Source: Leptospira chreensis
GTDB taxonomy: Bacteria; Spirochaetota; Leptospiria; Leptospirales; Leptospiraceae
Length of the DNA stretch: 64,000 bases
Direction of reading: 5' to 3'
NCBI RefSeq assembly: GCF_016919165.1
Contig: NZ_JAFFPS010000039.1
Span: forward strand, 74,054-138,053
Shown: positions 56,531-64,000 of the stretch, one piece after another
Layout of the letters: each line of letters opens with the position of its first letter
Numbering within the stretch: the stretch's first letter is position 1
Translations under genes and position numbers: made by a program
The notes under the pieces: generated by a model
What the model was told of the DNA's origin: nothing
The model's database searches: none
The model's input: the letters and a program-made list of their open reading frames with translations, nothing else

Positions 56531-56719
56531 TTACTCTATAATTTTTCCGCGGTCAGAGATGTCCTTTTCTTTGGATTTGGTCCATTCCGGATTTTTGGGC
56601 TGTGCTTCCCTTTGTCTGTTGCCTAGTTCCTCGGCAATTTTTGCAGGTAAAATCAGGATACGACTGACCCAACGTAAGACCAAAAAAAGGAGAATCGCAA
56701 GGACAATGATTTTTGCCAT
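56531..56719 (-). CDS. Small single-helix membrane protein of the pgs operon (62 aa)
   Basis: MAKIIVLAILLFLVLRWVSR forms one membrane helix near the N-terminus, followed by a hydrophilic tail (LPAKIAEELGNRQREAQPKN and onward to the end). It begins 6 bp after the pgsW stop, so it is probably the last gene of the polyglutamate operon. Bacillus pgs operons end in a tiny membrane protein, PgsE/CapE, of similar size; this could be an analogue, but the sequences cannot be aligned by eye. Confidence 0.65.
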   Translation of the reverse strand: MAKIIVLAILLFLVLRWVSRILILPAKIAEELGNRQREAQPKNPEWTKSKEKDISDRGKIIE

Positions 56720-56725
56720 AACACC

Positions 56726-57859
56726 TCATCGGGCTCGAAGCGATTTGGGAAGGTGGCGGTCTTCCTCATTTTCGCCCCAACCGAGCCTTGTCACACCATA
56801 CAATCCTACTAGGAGAAAAAGGAAAACGGAAAGATAAAGTAAGGGACTGTATTCTTCTGAATAAAAAACCCTTCCTTCCCCTGGTTTGGGCACCTTTTTG
56901 GGAGTTTGGGGGAGACCAAATTTTCTGGCAAGGGATTCGATTTGGATAAAGTTGATGACCGGGACTTCTCGTTCTAAGAAGGATTTGATCACAGAATTGG
57001 GAATGTGAATCTCTTCTGGTAAATTGGTGATGAGACCATTTTTGAATACCTGTTTCCCTAAGTTGGTTCCAAGGATGGTGGTTCCACCTCCGACATTTAC
57101 AAATAGTTTGATTGGTTTTCCACCAGACAATTCATCATATAATTTCATTCGTTTATCAATCGAATCATCAAAGTGAAGGGGATCTAAAAGTTTGACATGG
57201 TTTCTTTGTAAGGAACGACCAAGGAGGTCCTTTCCTTCTTTGGAAATTCCCATAGCTTTGTCTTGAATTCCCCCGAGCGACGCATAACTAGACTTAAACG
57301 AAAAAATTCCTGATTCAACAAGTTCCTTTTCCATATCCAACCATAACATTTGTGGGTGGTTGGCTCCGAACTGTGATGCAGAGGCACTGGAAATGATGAT
57401 GGGTCTCAGTTTTAAAGTATCGAGTGCCGCAAATAAACAAATATTGAGTGCAGGAAATGATCCCGATACTGCAACAGCAACAGTATCCCCTTCTTCTAAT
57501 TTTGCTTTTTTTAGAAATTGAATCATTACTGCCGCAAAGTTAGGATTGATAGAAGTTTGTTTTGCCGACAAGGAACCGCTGTTACTTGTTACTACTGTTA
57601 AAAATTCACCAATGAGTCCGGAATTAGTTGGATCCAGTTCTTTATAGTCTGGTTTTTTATGTTTTAAAAGTTCTGGTTTTAAAATTTGGAATCCACGTTC
57701 TGCAAGTTTTGCCGCATGGAGTTTTTTTTTGAAGTAGGATTGTTCCTTTTTTACCTTACAGGTTTCAATTAACAAAAGACCTAAGATTCCGAGCACGGCT
57801 AACAAAAATAATGCAATGCGCGAATGTTTCCAGGGAGACCAATAAATTTTAGTCATCAT
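56726..57859 (-). CDS. pgsW: Poly-gamma-glutamate system protein PgsW
   Basis: 377 residues with a membrane helix at each end (ALFLLAVLGILGLLLIETC, and LLYLSVFLFLLVGLYGV). The interior matches the TIGR04332-type poly-gamma-glutamate system protein: KLEEGDTVAVAVSGSFPALN, ALDTLKLRPIIISSASASQFGAN, PQMLWLDMEKEL and LFVNVGGGTTILG. Role in polymer assembly is inferred. Its ATG overlaps the stop of pgsC (ATGA). PgsW systems appear in place of PgsA/CapA in some Gram-negatives, and no PgsA is seen here. Confidence 0.88.
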   Translation of the reverse strand: MMTKIYWSPWKHSRIALFLLAVLGILGLLLIETCKVKKEQSYFKKKLHAAKLAERGFQILKPELLKHKKPDYKELDPTNSGLIGEFLTVVTSNSGSLSAKQTSINPNFAAVMIQFLKKAKLEEGDTVAVAVSGSFPALNICLFAALDTLKLRPIIISSASASQFGANHPQMLWLDMEKELVESGIFSFKSSYASLGGIQDKAMGISKEGKDLLGRSLQRNHVKLLDPLHFDDSIDKRMKLYDELSGGKPIKLFVNVGGGTTILGTNLGKQVFKNGLITNLPEEIHIPNSVIKSFLEREVPVINFIQIESLARKFGLPQTPKKVPKPGEGRVFYSEEYSPLLYLSVFLFLLVGLYGVTRLGWGENEEDRHLPKSLRAR

Positions 57860-58320
57860 AATGTTTCTAACTCTGTGCCCAAGATAAAAATCAGGAGAAT
57901 TTTTACAAATATAGAAGCAAGGATGAGTACAGATGTAGTTTCTAATACACCTTGCCTTTCATACCAAACAGCAATCAGTCCTGGAATGATAAACCCAATC
58001 CCCCTCACTTCGGAAAGATATCCAATATCGATATCGGGAAGGATTTGATAGTTTAGTAAGTACCCGAAAAAATAACCAAATAACAATATAAAGACGACCT
58101 TTCTTTTTCCAAAAATCAGTAAAAAGTTAGAAAGCACTTCTACGCAAACATAAGAAAGTAAAGCAATGAGAAAGGTAAGAGCAATGTTTTTGGGATGATT
58201 TAAAGACATGGCCAAATATCCTGGAACCACTAGTCCCGTTCCGAGAATTCCAAACAATTCTGAAAATACTAAACTAACAACAAGACTAAGCCCGATGGAT
58301 AGAGGAAGAATTTCATTCAT
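57856..58320 (-). CDS. pgsC: Poly-gamma-glutamate biosynthesis protein PgsC/CapC
   Basis: 154 residues, about five hydrophobic helices. The opening LPLSIGLSLVVSLVFSELFGILGTGLVVPGYLAM and the later VRGIGFIIPGLIAVWYERQG match PgsC/CapC, an integral membrane subunit that works with the PgsB ligase in poly-gamma-glutamate synthesis and transport. It overlaps pgsB by 8 bp and pgsW by 4 bp, so the operon is translationally coupled. Confidence 0.92.
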   Translation of the reverse strand: MNEILPLSIGLSLVVSLVFSELFGILGTGLVVPGYLAMSLNHPKNIALTFLIALLSYVCVEVLSNFLLIFGKRKVVFILLFGYFFGYLLNYQILPDIDIGYLSEVRGIGFIIPGLIAVWYERQGVLETTSVLILASIFVKILLIFILGTELETL

Positions 58321-59509
58321 TCGTTTGTTCCGACCTATTTTTCAGATATAAGGATAAATCCATTCCAAGTCCTACTATATTTCCTATACCAAAAACCATA
58401 GACTGTTTTGGTAGTATAGAAAGTAAAGATTCAAAAATCCCATCTAAACTTAAATGCTCCCATACAAAAATAGGAATGTCTTTTTTAGAATAAGTTTTTA
58501 GGTATTTAAATGCAAGGGAAGTAGATGATCCAATTAAAATCACAGCTTCGTAACCTTCCCAATTCGCAAACTCTTTGACTAATTGACGACTTCGTTCCGG
58601 TCTATCCTCTCTTGTATGAAATAATATAAATCGTTTATTGTATTGTGGATATCTTTCAATGACGGAGGACCAAATGAGTTTTGTGCTATTGGGATCGTTT
58701 GCTGCCATCGCATTGGCGTAGATAAATTCCTTTCCAAAAAAATGGATTGGTGAAACGGAGAGGGCTCCTGGATCCGGATTTACTTTCCACATGGCTTCGA
58801 GAGCTCTGTTTCGATTCACGCCGAGTAATTCGCAAACCTGAAGGGCCAAAGATACATTTTCTTTATGTTCCCAATAAGAAAACTTAGCCATTTCTTCAGC
58901 GGTAATTGTTTGAATGGATTCTTCTTTGTTGATGATAACTTTTGATTTACGATCCTTACAAACTTCTTGGATCAGTGATTCAAATTCTGTCGGTCCAACA
59001 ACAAGTGTTCCTTTGACGGGGCAAGCAGATAATAATGATTTGGCGACATCAACTAAATCTGGTCCCATCACTTCTAAATGGTCTTCTCTAATGTTTGTAA
59101 TCACACCGATGTCTGATTTTAAAATTTGTCCTTCGCTCGCCCACTGGTAACGCGGCTCCAAGGCCATACATTCTAAAACAACAATTTCTGCCCCCATTCG
59201 TTCGGCCTTTTTTAGAATTTTAATTTGTTCTAAAATAGATGGTTTTCCAAATCGAGAAATGGATTCTTCCGATCCGTCCGGGAAAATCATTCTTGCCATA
59301 CTTCCCGTTGTTTTTGCAAAAACACTCATTCCCGTTGCGGAAAGCCCTGCTCGTATGAGTCTTGTTACACTTGATTTCCCTCGAGTTCCATTCACATGAA
59401 TTCTATGTTTGAACTTTTTTAATGTTCGTTTGTGTAGAAAGTATTCAATTGTATAATAAAGTAACAAAACGAGGATGATGAGGAAAAAAAGAAAAGCGTT
59501 TGGTTTCAT
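58313..59509 (-). CDS. pgsB: Poly-gamma-glutamate ligase PgsB/CapB
   Basis: 398 residues with an N-terminal membrane helix (FLFFLIILVLLLYYTIEYFL). A Mur-ligase-like ATP-binding site follows: RIHVNGTRGKSSVTRLIRAGL (P-loop near 40-46), IVVLECMALEPRYQW, and GVITNIREDHLEVMGP. PgsB polymerises glutamate through gamma-linked amide bonds. It is the first gene of the operon and is divergent from the second SpoIIE/TPR phosphatase gene (84 bp apart). Confidence 0.92.
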   Translation of the reverse strand: MKPNAFLFFLIILVLLLYYTIEYFLHKRTLKKFKHRIHVNGTRGKSSVTRLIRAGLSATGMSVFAKTTGSMARMIFPDGSEESISRFGKPSILEQIKILKKAERMGAEIVVLECMALEPRYQWASEGQILKSDIGVITNIREDHLEVMGPDLVDVAKSLLSACPVKGTLVVGPTEFESLIQEVCKDRKSKVIINKEESIQTITAEEMAKFSYWEHKENVSLALQVCELLGVNRNRALEAMWKVNPDPGALSVSPIHFFGKEFIYANAMAANDPNSTKLIWSSVIERYPQYNKRFILFHTREDRPERSRQLVKEFANWEGYEAVILIGSSTSLAFKYLKTYSKKDIPIFVWEHLSLDGIFESLLSILPKQSMVFGIGNIVGLGMDLSLYLKNRSEQTNE

Positions 59510-59593
59510 CTTAAATTTTCTGGATGATACATTTCCTTCAAGGGAATGTCATTTGATTGTAACTCAAAACTGAGAAGATTCACGTAGTTTTCT

Positions 59594-61990
59594 ATGAGCA
59601 TACGTTACAAATTCTTATTAATATTGAGTGTGAGTCAAATTCTTCTTGTAATTGCTCTCACAACTAGTTTCGCCTATCTTCTACAATCGGTTAAAAATAT
59701 CCCACAAACACAACGTGCCGAGGATCTATCTCGGAATTTTCAAAGAGAACTAGAATTTAAAGAAGAAAAACTACGTTTATTACTAGAGGAAATCACTTTT
59801 AATTCGCAAACTCGTGGGATTTTAGAAAGAGGTCTTGCGGATCGTTCCGTTTTATCCAAGGAACTTCCTTACTTACAACAAATCCTAAAACGCTACGGTC
59901 TTTCTATTTTCGAAATTGGTGACAACCAAGGTAAGGTTTTGTTTCGGGTTCATCGTCCTAAAGATTTTGGGGATGATAAAAAAAATCAACCCATCATCCG
60001 GAATGCGCTGAATGGGCAAGCCACTGCTGCTTTGGAGGATGGACATAGTGGGCTTGGGTTTCGATTGGCCGCTCCTCTTTTTGGTCGGGGAACTTTACTG
60101 ATCGGTCAAGTTGTGGATGATAATTTTACAAAAACCATTTCCAAAGACAATCGAATCCATTTAGCAATTTTTCAAGAAGGAAAGGTAAAAACGATTGGGT
60201 CGGATATGATCCGTTTGGTGATGAATGAAAACCCTGGTTTGCTAATGGAGGAACAAAGGTTTCATTTTCAAAGTAAACCATATTATTTAGTTAAAATTCC
60301 TTATGCTGGTAGTTCTCAATCTGTGAAAAAGTTAGTATTTCATGTGATGATTGATGAAAATGATGTGGAGTCCAAAACCTGGAAGATTTGGTCTTTTTTC
60401 GTTTTGGCATCACTTGTGTTATGCGGTGTGATTTTCCTAATTTCCTTTTTGTTTTCTCGAGATATGGTGGAGGCGATTAAACTCCTCACTACAGCCATGG
60501 TGGATTTGGACCAGTGGAAACCAGAAACTTTACCAACTCATAGAAGTGATGAAATTGGACAGATGGGAAGAGTTTTTGTGGGAATGAAAGAGGAGTTGGC
60601 GGGACACCAAAATCATTTAGAAGAGATGGTGAACCAAAGGACTAGAGAACTCAATGAAACATTGTCTGAGATGAAAAAACTCCAAGACAAACAAGATGGT
60701 GATTATTTTTTAACATCTTTACTCATCAAACCTTTACGTGGTTCTTTTTCTAAATCAGAAACCATTTCGATTAAGATTTTCGAACGCCAAATGAAACAAT
60801 TTCAATTCAGAAACAAACAATCGGAAATTGGTGGAGATCTTTCTGTTTCTGACTCCATTTATTTGATGGGTAAAAAGTATACGGTCTTTCTCAATGCAGA
60901 TGCCATGGGTAAGTCTATCCAAGGGGCTGGTGGTGCTCTAGTGATGGGAACTGTTTTTAAATCCATTATCACAAGAACACAAAAACTACGTTATATGCAA
61001 GATAGACATCCGGAAAGATGGCTGAAAGAGTGTTTCCAGGAAGTTCATAACGTATTTATCAGTTTTGATGGTCATATGTTACTTTCCGCCATATTAGGGT
61101 TAGTGGATGAGGAAACCGGAACTTTGTATTATATCAATGCAGAACATCCTTGGATTGTATTGTATCGAGATGGGAATGCCAGTTTTCTTGAGAATGAACA
61201 TTCACTGCGGAAAATTGGATTCACTGAAATGAGTGGAGATGAAGTGGTGATTCAAATTTATCCTCTAAGGCCAGGTGATGTTTTGATTTTGGGATCAGAT
61301 GGACGAGATGATTTGTTTGTGGGCCAATCCGGTGGAAACCGAGTGATCAATGATGATGAAACTGTATTTTTGCGACATGTTACCGAAGGTGCCGGAGACT
61401 TAACTCAAATTTGTAAGGCAATGTCTTATTTTGGAGATCTTACCGACGACTTAAGTTTGATGCGAATTGCTTTTTTAGAAGAAGTTGCTTATGCTGCAAA
61501 AGAATCTACCAAACCAAATATTTATTACCAAATGTTAGGAGAGGGAATCCAATCCTATCGTGATGGAGAATGGAACAATGCCATCTTTGCCTTAGAACTT
61601 GCGTTAGAATCTGAGCCAGACGACCTCTATTGTTTAAGAGAATTGTCAAAGTTACATATGAAATCTAAGGATTATGAAAAGGCGATCGAACTTGCGAATC
61701 GTTATTTACAATTGAATCCGGGGGATACTGACTTTTTATTTTATATTGCTTATGCTCACAAACAAAGAAGAGACTTTGTACTCGCAACGGATTTTGCAGA
61801 AAGACTTCGATTCAGAGATCCTAAAAACTTTAATAATCTTTTGTTACTTGCGGAAATACTAATGCACCGAAGGGATATTGAACGATCCAAAGAAGTGCTT
61901 CTAGCCTTACAAGAAATGGCTCCAGAAAATCCCAAGGTCCAGAAGTTAAAAAACTTTTGGAAAAAAATGGTGACTACTTCTGTAAGTTAA
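59594..61990 (+). CDS. Cache/HAMP sensor with SpoIIE phosphatase and TPR domains
   Basis: 798 residues. A membrane helix (FLLILSVSQILLVIALTTSF), an extracytoplasmic Cache-like sensor (35-255), a second helix (near 263-285, FFVLASLVLCGVIFLISFLF) and a HAMP region (285-340) lead through a coiled coil to a SpoIIE PP2C domain (~400-630). The latter contains LNADAMGKSIQGAGGALVMG and GSDGRDDLF. TPR repeats end the protein (~655-795). It closely matches the phosphatase core at 19773 but has a different sensor. The convergent STAS gene is the likely target or partner. Confidence 0.92.
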   Translation: MSIRYKFLLILSVSQILLVIALTTSFAYLLQSVKNIPQTQRAEDLSRNFQRELEFKEEKLRLLLEEITFNSQTRGILERGLADRSVLSKELPYLQQILKRYGLSIFEIGDNQGKVLFRVHRPKDFGDDKKNQPIIRNALNGQATAALEDGHSGLGFRLAAPLFGRGTLLIGQVVDDNFTKTISKDNRIHLAIFQEGKVKTIGSDMIRLVMNENPGLLMEEQRFHFQSKPYYLVKIPYAGSSQSVKKLVFHVMIDENDVESKTWKIWSFFVLASLVLCGVIFLISFLFSRDMVEAIKLLTTAMVDLDQWKPETLPTHRSDEIGQMGRVFVGMKEELAGHQNHLEEMVNQRTRELNETLSEMKKLQDKQDGDYFLTSLLIKPLRGSFSKSETISIKIFERQMKQFQFRNKQSEIGGDLSVSDSIYLMGKKYTVFLNADAMGKSIQGAGGALVMGTVFKSIITRTQKLRYMQDRHPERWLKECFQEVHNVFISFDGHMLLSAILGLVDEETGTLYYINAEHPWIVLYRDGNASFLENEHSLRKIGFTEMSGDEVVIQIYPLRPGDVLILGSDGRDDLFVGQSGGNRVINDDETVFLRHVTEGAGDLTQICKAMSYFGDLTDDLSLMRIAFLEEVAYAAKESTKPNIYYQMLGEGIQSYRDGEWNNAIFALELALESEPDDLYCLRELSKLHMKSKDYEKAIELANRYLQLNPGDTDFLFYIAYAHKQRRDFVLATDFAERLRFRDPKNFNNLLLLAEILMHRRDIERSKEVLLALQEMAPENPKVQKLKNFWKKMVTTSVS

Positions 61991-61991
61991 A

Positions 61992-62327
61992 TTATTTGAA
62001 TGAGTTGATTGCCTCTTCCGTACTTTCAAAGATTTGAATGACGGAAGAGATTTTTGAAATACGAAAGATCTGTCTTATGGTTTTGGATACGTTAACAATT
62101 CGCAATCCACCACCTAACTCTGATAATTTGTCATTTAAAGACATGATCAGTCCAAATCCTGAGGAATCAATAAAGCTGACTCCTTCTAAATCGAAGATAA
62201 ATCGGTGTTCTTCCTGGGATGCAGATTCTTTGATTCGTTCTTTTAGAATGCCGGCGTTTAACATATCTAAGTTGCCGAACAACTTAAGAACAACAATGCC
62301 ATTAGATTTAAATTCTGTATATTCCAT
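61992..62327 (-). CDS. STAS-domain anti-sigma-factor antagonist
   Basis: 111 residues, one STAS domain. VVLKLFGNLDMLNAGILKERI leads to FIFDLEGVSFIDSSGFGLI, where the second Ser of DSSG (S56) is the phosphorylation site used in SpoIIAA/RsbV-type partner switching. Its 3' end lies 2 bp from the 3' end of the convergent SpoIIE/TPR phosphatase gene, which could dephosphorylate it. No kinase gene of the RsbW/SpoIIAB type is in the window. Confidence 0.9.
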   Translation of the reverse strand: MEYTEFKSNGIVVLKLFGNLDMLNAGILKERIKESASQEEHRFIFDLEGVSFIDSSGFGLIMSLNDKLSELGGGLRIVNVSKTIRQIFRISKISSVIQIFESTEEAINSFK

Positions 62328-62371
62328 TGAACCGTTTTGAGAATAGCCAATTTTCCGGTTTGGTCAATAGA

Positions 62372-64000
62372 TTAATTCACGAACTTGTCCCATTTTTCTT
62401 CAACCGAAATGGATCTGAGAATCCGCCAAATCAGTTTAGAACCATTTTCCGAATTGGTCATAATGACCACCCCATAACCTTTTTCTGTGTTGAAAAGGGC
62501 AAGCGACTTATGTCCCTTTGTATGGCCTCCATGGAAGAAGTATTCGGTTTTGCCGGTGCGATTTAAGAAAAATCCGTGAGCTACGAGAGCGTGCACTGTC
62601 AGGTTTGCCGCGCTCATTTTGGGTGAGAGTAGGTATTCCGCCGATTCTTTTGTAAGGAAGTTTGATTTTCCTTGTTTTGACTTTGCGATTTCATAAAACA
62701 AAAGGCCTACTTCTTCAGGAGTGGTCCAAAGCCCTCCAGAAGAAAGTTCGGGAGTGACAAAGGATTTTTGTGGAAGTAAATTTCCCAGTTCATCATACCC
62801 ATCACAACGATCATCTGCCGATTCTAGGTTTTGACGAAAGGTACTTCGCTTCATTTCTAAGGGTTGGAAAACCACTTCGGACATAAGGTTTTGAAATGAT
62901 TTGCCTGTTCGTTCCGTAAGGATTTCTTGCACAATACTATAACCACCTCCGGAGTATCTAGATTTGGTTCCAGGTTTGTAATATAGTTTTAGTCCATTGC
63001 CTTTCGTTGTATATGTATCCTTCAATTCTCGAAGGTGTTTTTTTCCTGAGTTGACGGGGTCGTCCCAATTTCCTTTTTCCGTCAGTCCACTTGTATGAGA
63101 GAGCAATAAATCTAAATTGACAAGAGAACGTCTCTTTCCTTTCGGAACGGACACTTTGTACTGTTTTAGTTTGCCGACCCAATTAGAATATAAATCGAGT
63201 TGCCCAGATTCAACTAACCTCAGTGTTGCGGTGGCTGTCATTGTTTTAGAAAGAGAACCTGCACGAAACAGAGTATGTTGCGATTTGGTTCCATACATTT
63301 TTTTCCAACTGAGTCCGTGATTTCTAAATACAGCAATTCCAAGAGAGGGAACTTTTTCTTCCTTCATTAAATCTTCGATATACACTTCGTTGGGAAGGTT
63401 GGATTTTTTTTTCAGGTTTAACTTTTTAGCATCAAAAATGATTTCTGTTAAGGCAGATTTTACAGAAGATAGATCTCCTTTGCTATTTCCATAAGGACTA
63501 ACAACAGTGATAAAAATTCTACTTTTTAAATCGTGATAAACAAAATTAGAAATTCCTTTTTCCTTCCCATAAGTCCAATAAAAATAATCTCCTACAAAGG
63601 CTCCTTCACCAAAGGCAATGGGATCTTCGGAAATAGAATCGGACAAAACTGTTTTTTTAATGATTGTGTCTCTAGATAGTTTGGAGATGAGTTTTGGTTT
63701 TTTAAGTTCTAAACTGAAAAGTGAAAGGTCTTCCGGTGTAGAAAAAATTCCACTATTACCGATTAAAACTTCATTTGTATCTACATTTGTATGTTGGAAA
63801 CCAAGAGGATCAAAAATTTTTTCTTTTAAATACTGGGAATAGGAAGTGCCTGAAACTTTTTCTATGATATAGGAAAGGAAGAGGTAGTCGAGTCGGCTAT
63901 ACTTCCAATACTCTCCTGGTGGAAAGGCAGGTTTTAGTTTGGATTCTAAAAACAGTCGTTTGATATCATCACGTTTTAAATGAGATTTTTCAGTATCAAA
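62372..64000 (-). CDS. Two-domain serine beta-lactamase/DD-peptidase-fold protein (partial)
   Basis: The open frame runs from 62372 to the window's edge, so the 5' end is missing. The C-terminal half is a class-C-like module: GSLSKTMTATATLRL with SxxK, LLSHTSGL, KYKPG-like YKPGTKSRYSGGGYSIV (Tyr site), and FFHGGHTKGH. The N-terminal half is a second copy of this fold (FPPGEYWKYSRLDYLFLSYI, then the GIFSTPEDLSLF segment). Tandem beta-lactamase modules suggest a peptidase or esterase with one degenerate copy. The domain-1 active site lies outside the window. Confidence 0.8.
   Translation of the reverse strand, partial: FDTEKSHLKRDDIKRLFLESKLKPAFPPGEYWKYSRLDYLFLSYIIEKVSGTSYSQYLKEKIFDPLGFQHTNVDTNEVLIGNSGIFSTPEDLSLFSLELKKPKLISKLSRDTIIKKTVLSDSISEDPIAFGEGAFVGDYFYWTYGKEKGISNFVYHDLKSRIFITVVSPYGNSKGDLSSVKSALTEIIFDAKKLNLKKKSNLPNEVYIEDLMKEEKVPSLGIAVFRNHGLSWKKMYGTKSQHTLFRAGSLSKTMTATATLRLVESGQLDLYSNWVGKLKQYKVSVPKGKRRSLVNLDLLLSHTSGLTEKGNWDDPVNSGKKHLRELKDTYTTKGNGLKLYYKPGTKSRYSGGGYSIVQEILTERTGKSFQNLMSEVVFQPLEMKRSTFRQNLESADDRCDGYDELGNLLPQKSFVTPELSSGGLWTTPEEVGLLFYEIAKSKQGKSNFLTKESAEYLLSPKMSAANLTVHALVAHGFFLNRTGKTEYFFHGGHTKGHKSLALFNTEKGYGVVIMTNSENGSKLIWRILRSISVEEKWDKFVN

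Noticed and set aside
1..64000. CRISPR array or replication origin
   Set aside because: No regularly spaced direct repeats with unique spacers and no dnaA-box cluster were seen in the window.

Overview
The window looks like a chromosomal segment of a Leptospira species. The best markers are two DUF1554 lipoproteins (a family I know mainly from Leptospira), short loose spirochaetal lipoboxes, frequent TTG and GTG starts with AGGAG-type ribosome binding sites, many SpoIIE-phosphatase and TPR signalling proteins, and moderately AT-rich DNA. A saprophytic-clade species seems most likely, but this is inference from recall; no database was searched.

Layout. 0-8.3 kb: start of a cation:proton antiporter, a beta-propeller lipoprotein, small metabolic or unknown genes (DUF6790-like, DUF2200, VOC), two DUF1554 lipoprotein paralogues with a shared leader around an AraC regulator and a thioesterase, then selO. 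8.4-17 kb: a visibly more AT-rich accessory island with an unknown gene pair, a broken RhuM gene, a 1413-residue nuclease-NACHT (STAND) protein translationally coupled to an FRG-domain protein, a VapBC toxin-antitoxin pair and a GIY-YIG nuclease gene abutting a palindromic repeat. 17-32.7 kb: core genes, namely mreB, a Ppx/GppA phosphatase coupled to a 7TMR-DISM/SpoIIE/TPR sensor, an MFS transporter, bcp-pepA, a K+/H+ antiporter, an APC permease, sppA, surE and a TPR protein. 32.7-33.0 kb: tRNA-Pro, tRNA-Arg and tRNA-His. 33-39.4 kb: small genes, a solitary tyrosine recombinase, palindromic intergenic elements and nadB. 39.4-50 kb: a CtpA-type protease, pdxJ, a FYDLN zinc-ribbon gene coupled to miaA, hfq, a mannose-1-phosphate guanylyltransferase, a 30-residue ribosomal-type basic protein, then cheW, a PhoU-domain gene and a chemoreceptor. 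50-64 kb: a frameshifted monooxygenase-like gene, a hybrid histidine kinase, a nucleotidyltransferase, a large periplasmic TPR/coiled-coil protein, a poly-gamma-glutamate operon (pgsB-pgsC-pgsW plus a small membrane protein), a second SpoIIE/TPR phosphatase beside a STAS protein, and a double-domain beta-lactamase-fold protein that runs off the end.

How they work together. Two SpoIIE-type phosphatases with different sensors plus a STAS antagonist suggest partner-switching signalling. The pgs operon suggests a polyglutamate surface polymer or secreted product. The FRG/nuclease-NACHT operon is the best candidate for an undescribed antiphage system. A roughly 105-115 bp interspersed repeat has four full copies; its terminal and hairpin stems show compensatory changes, which points to a selected structure.
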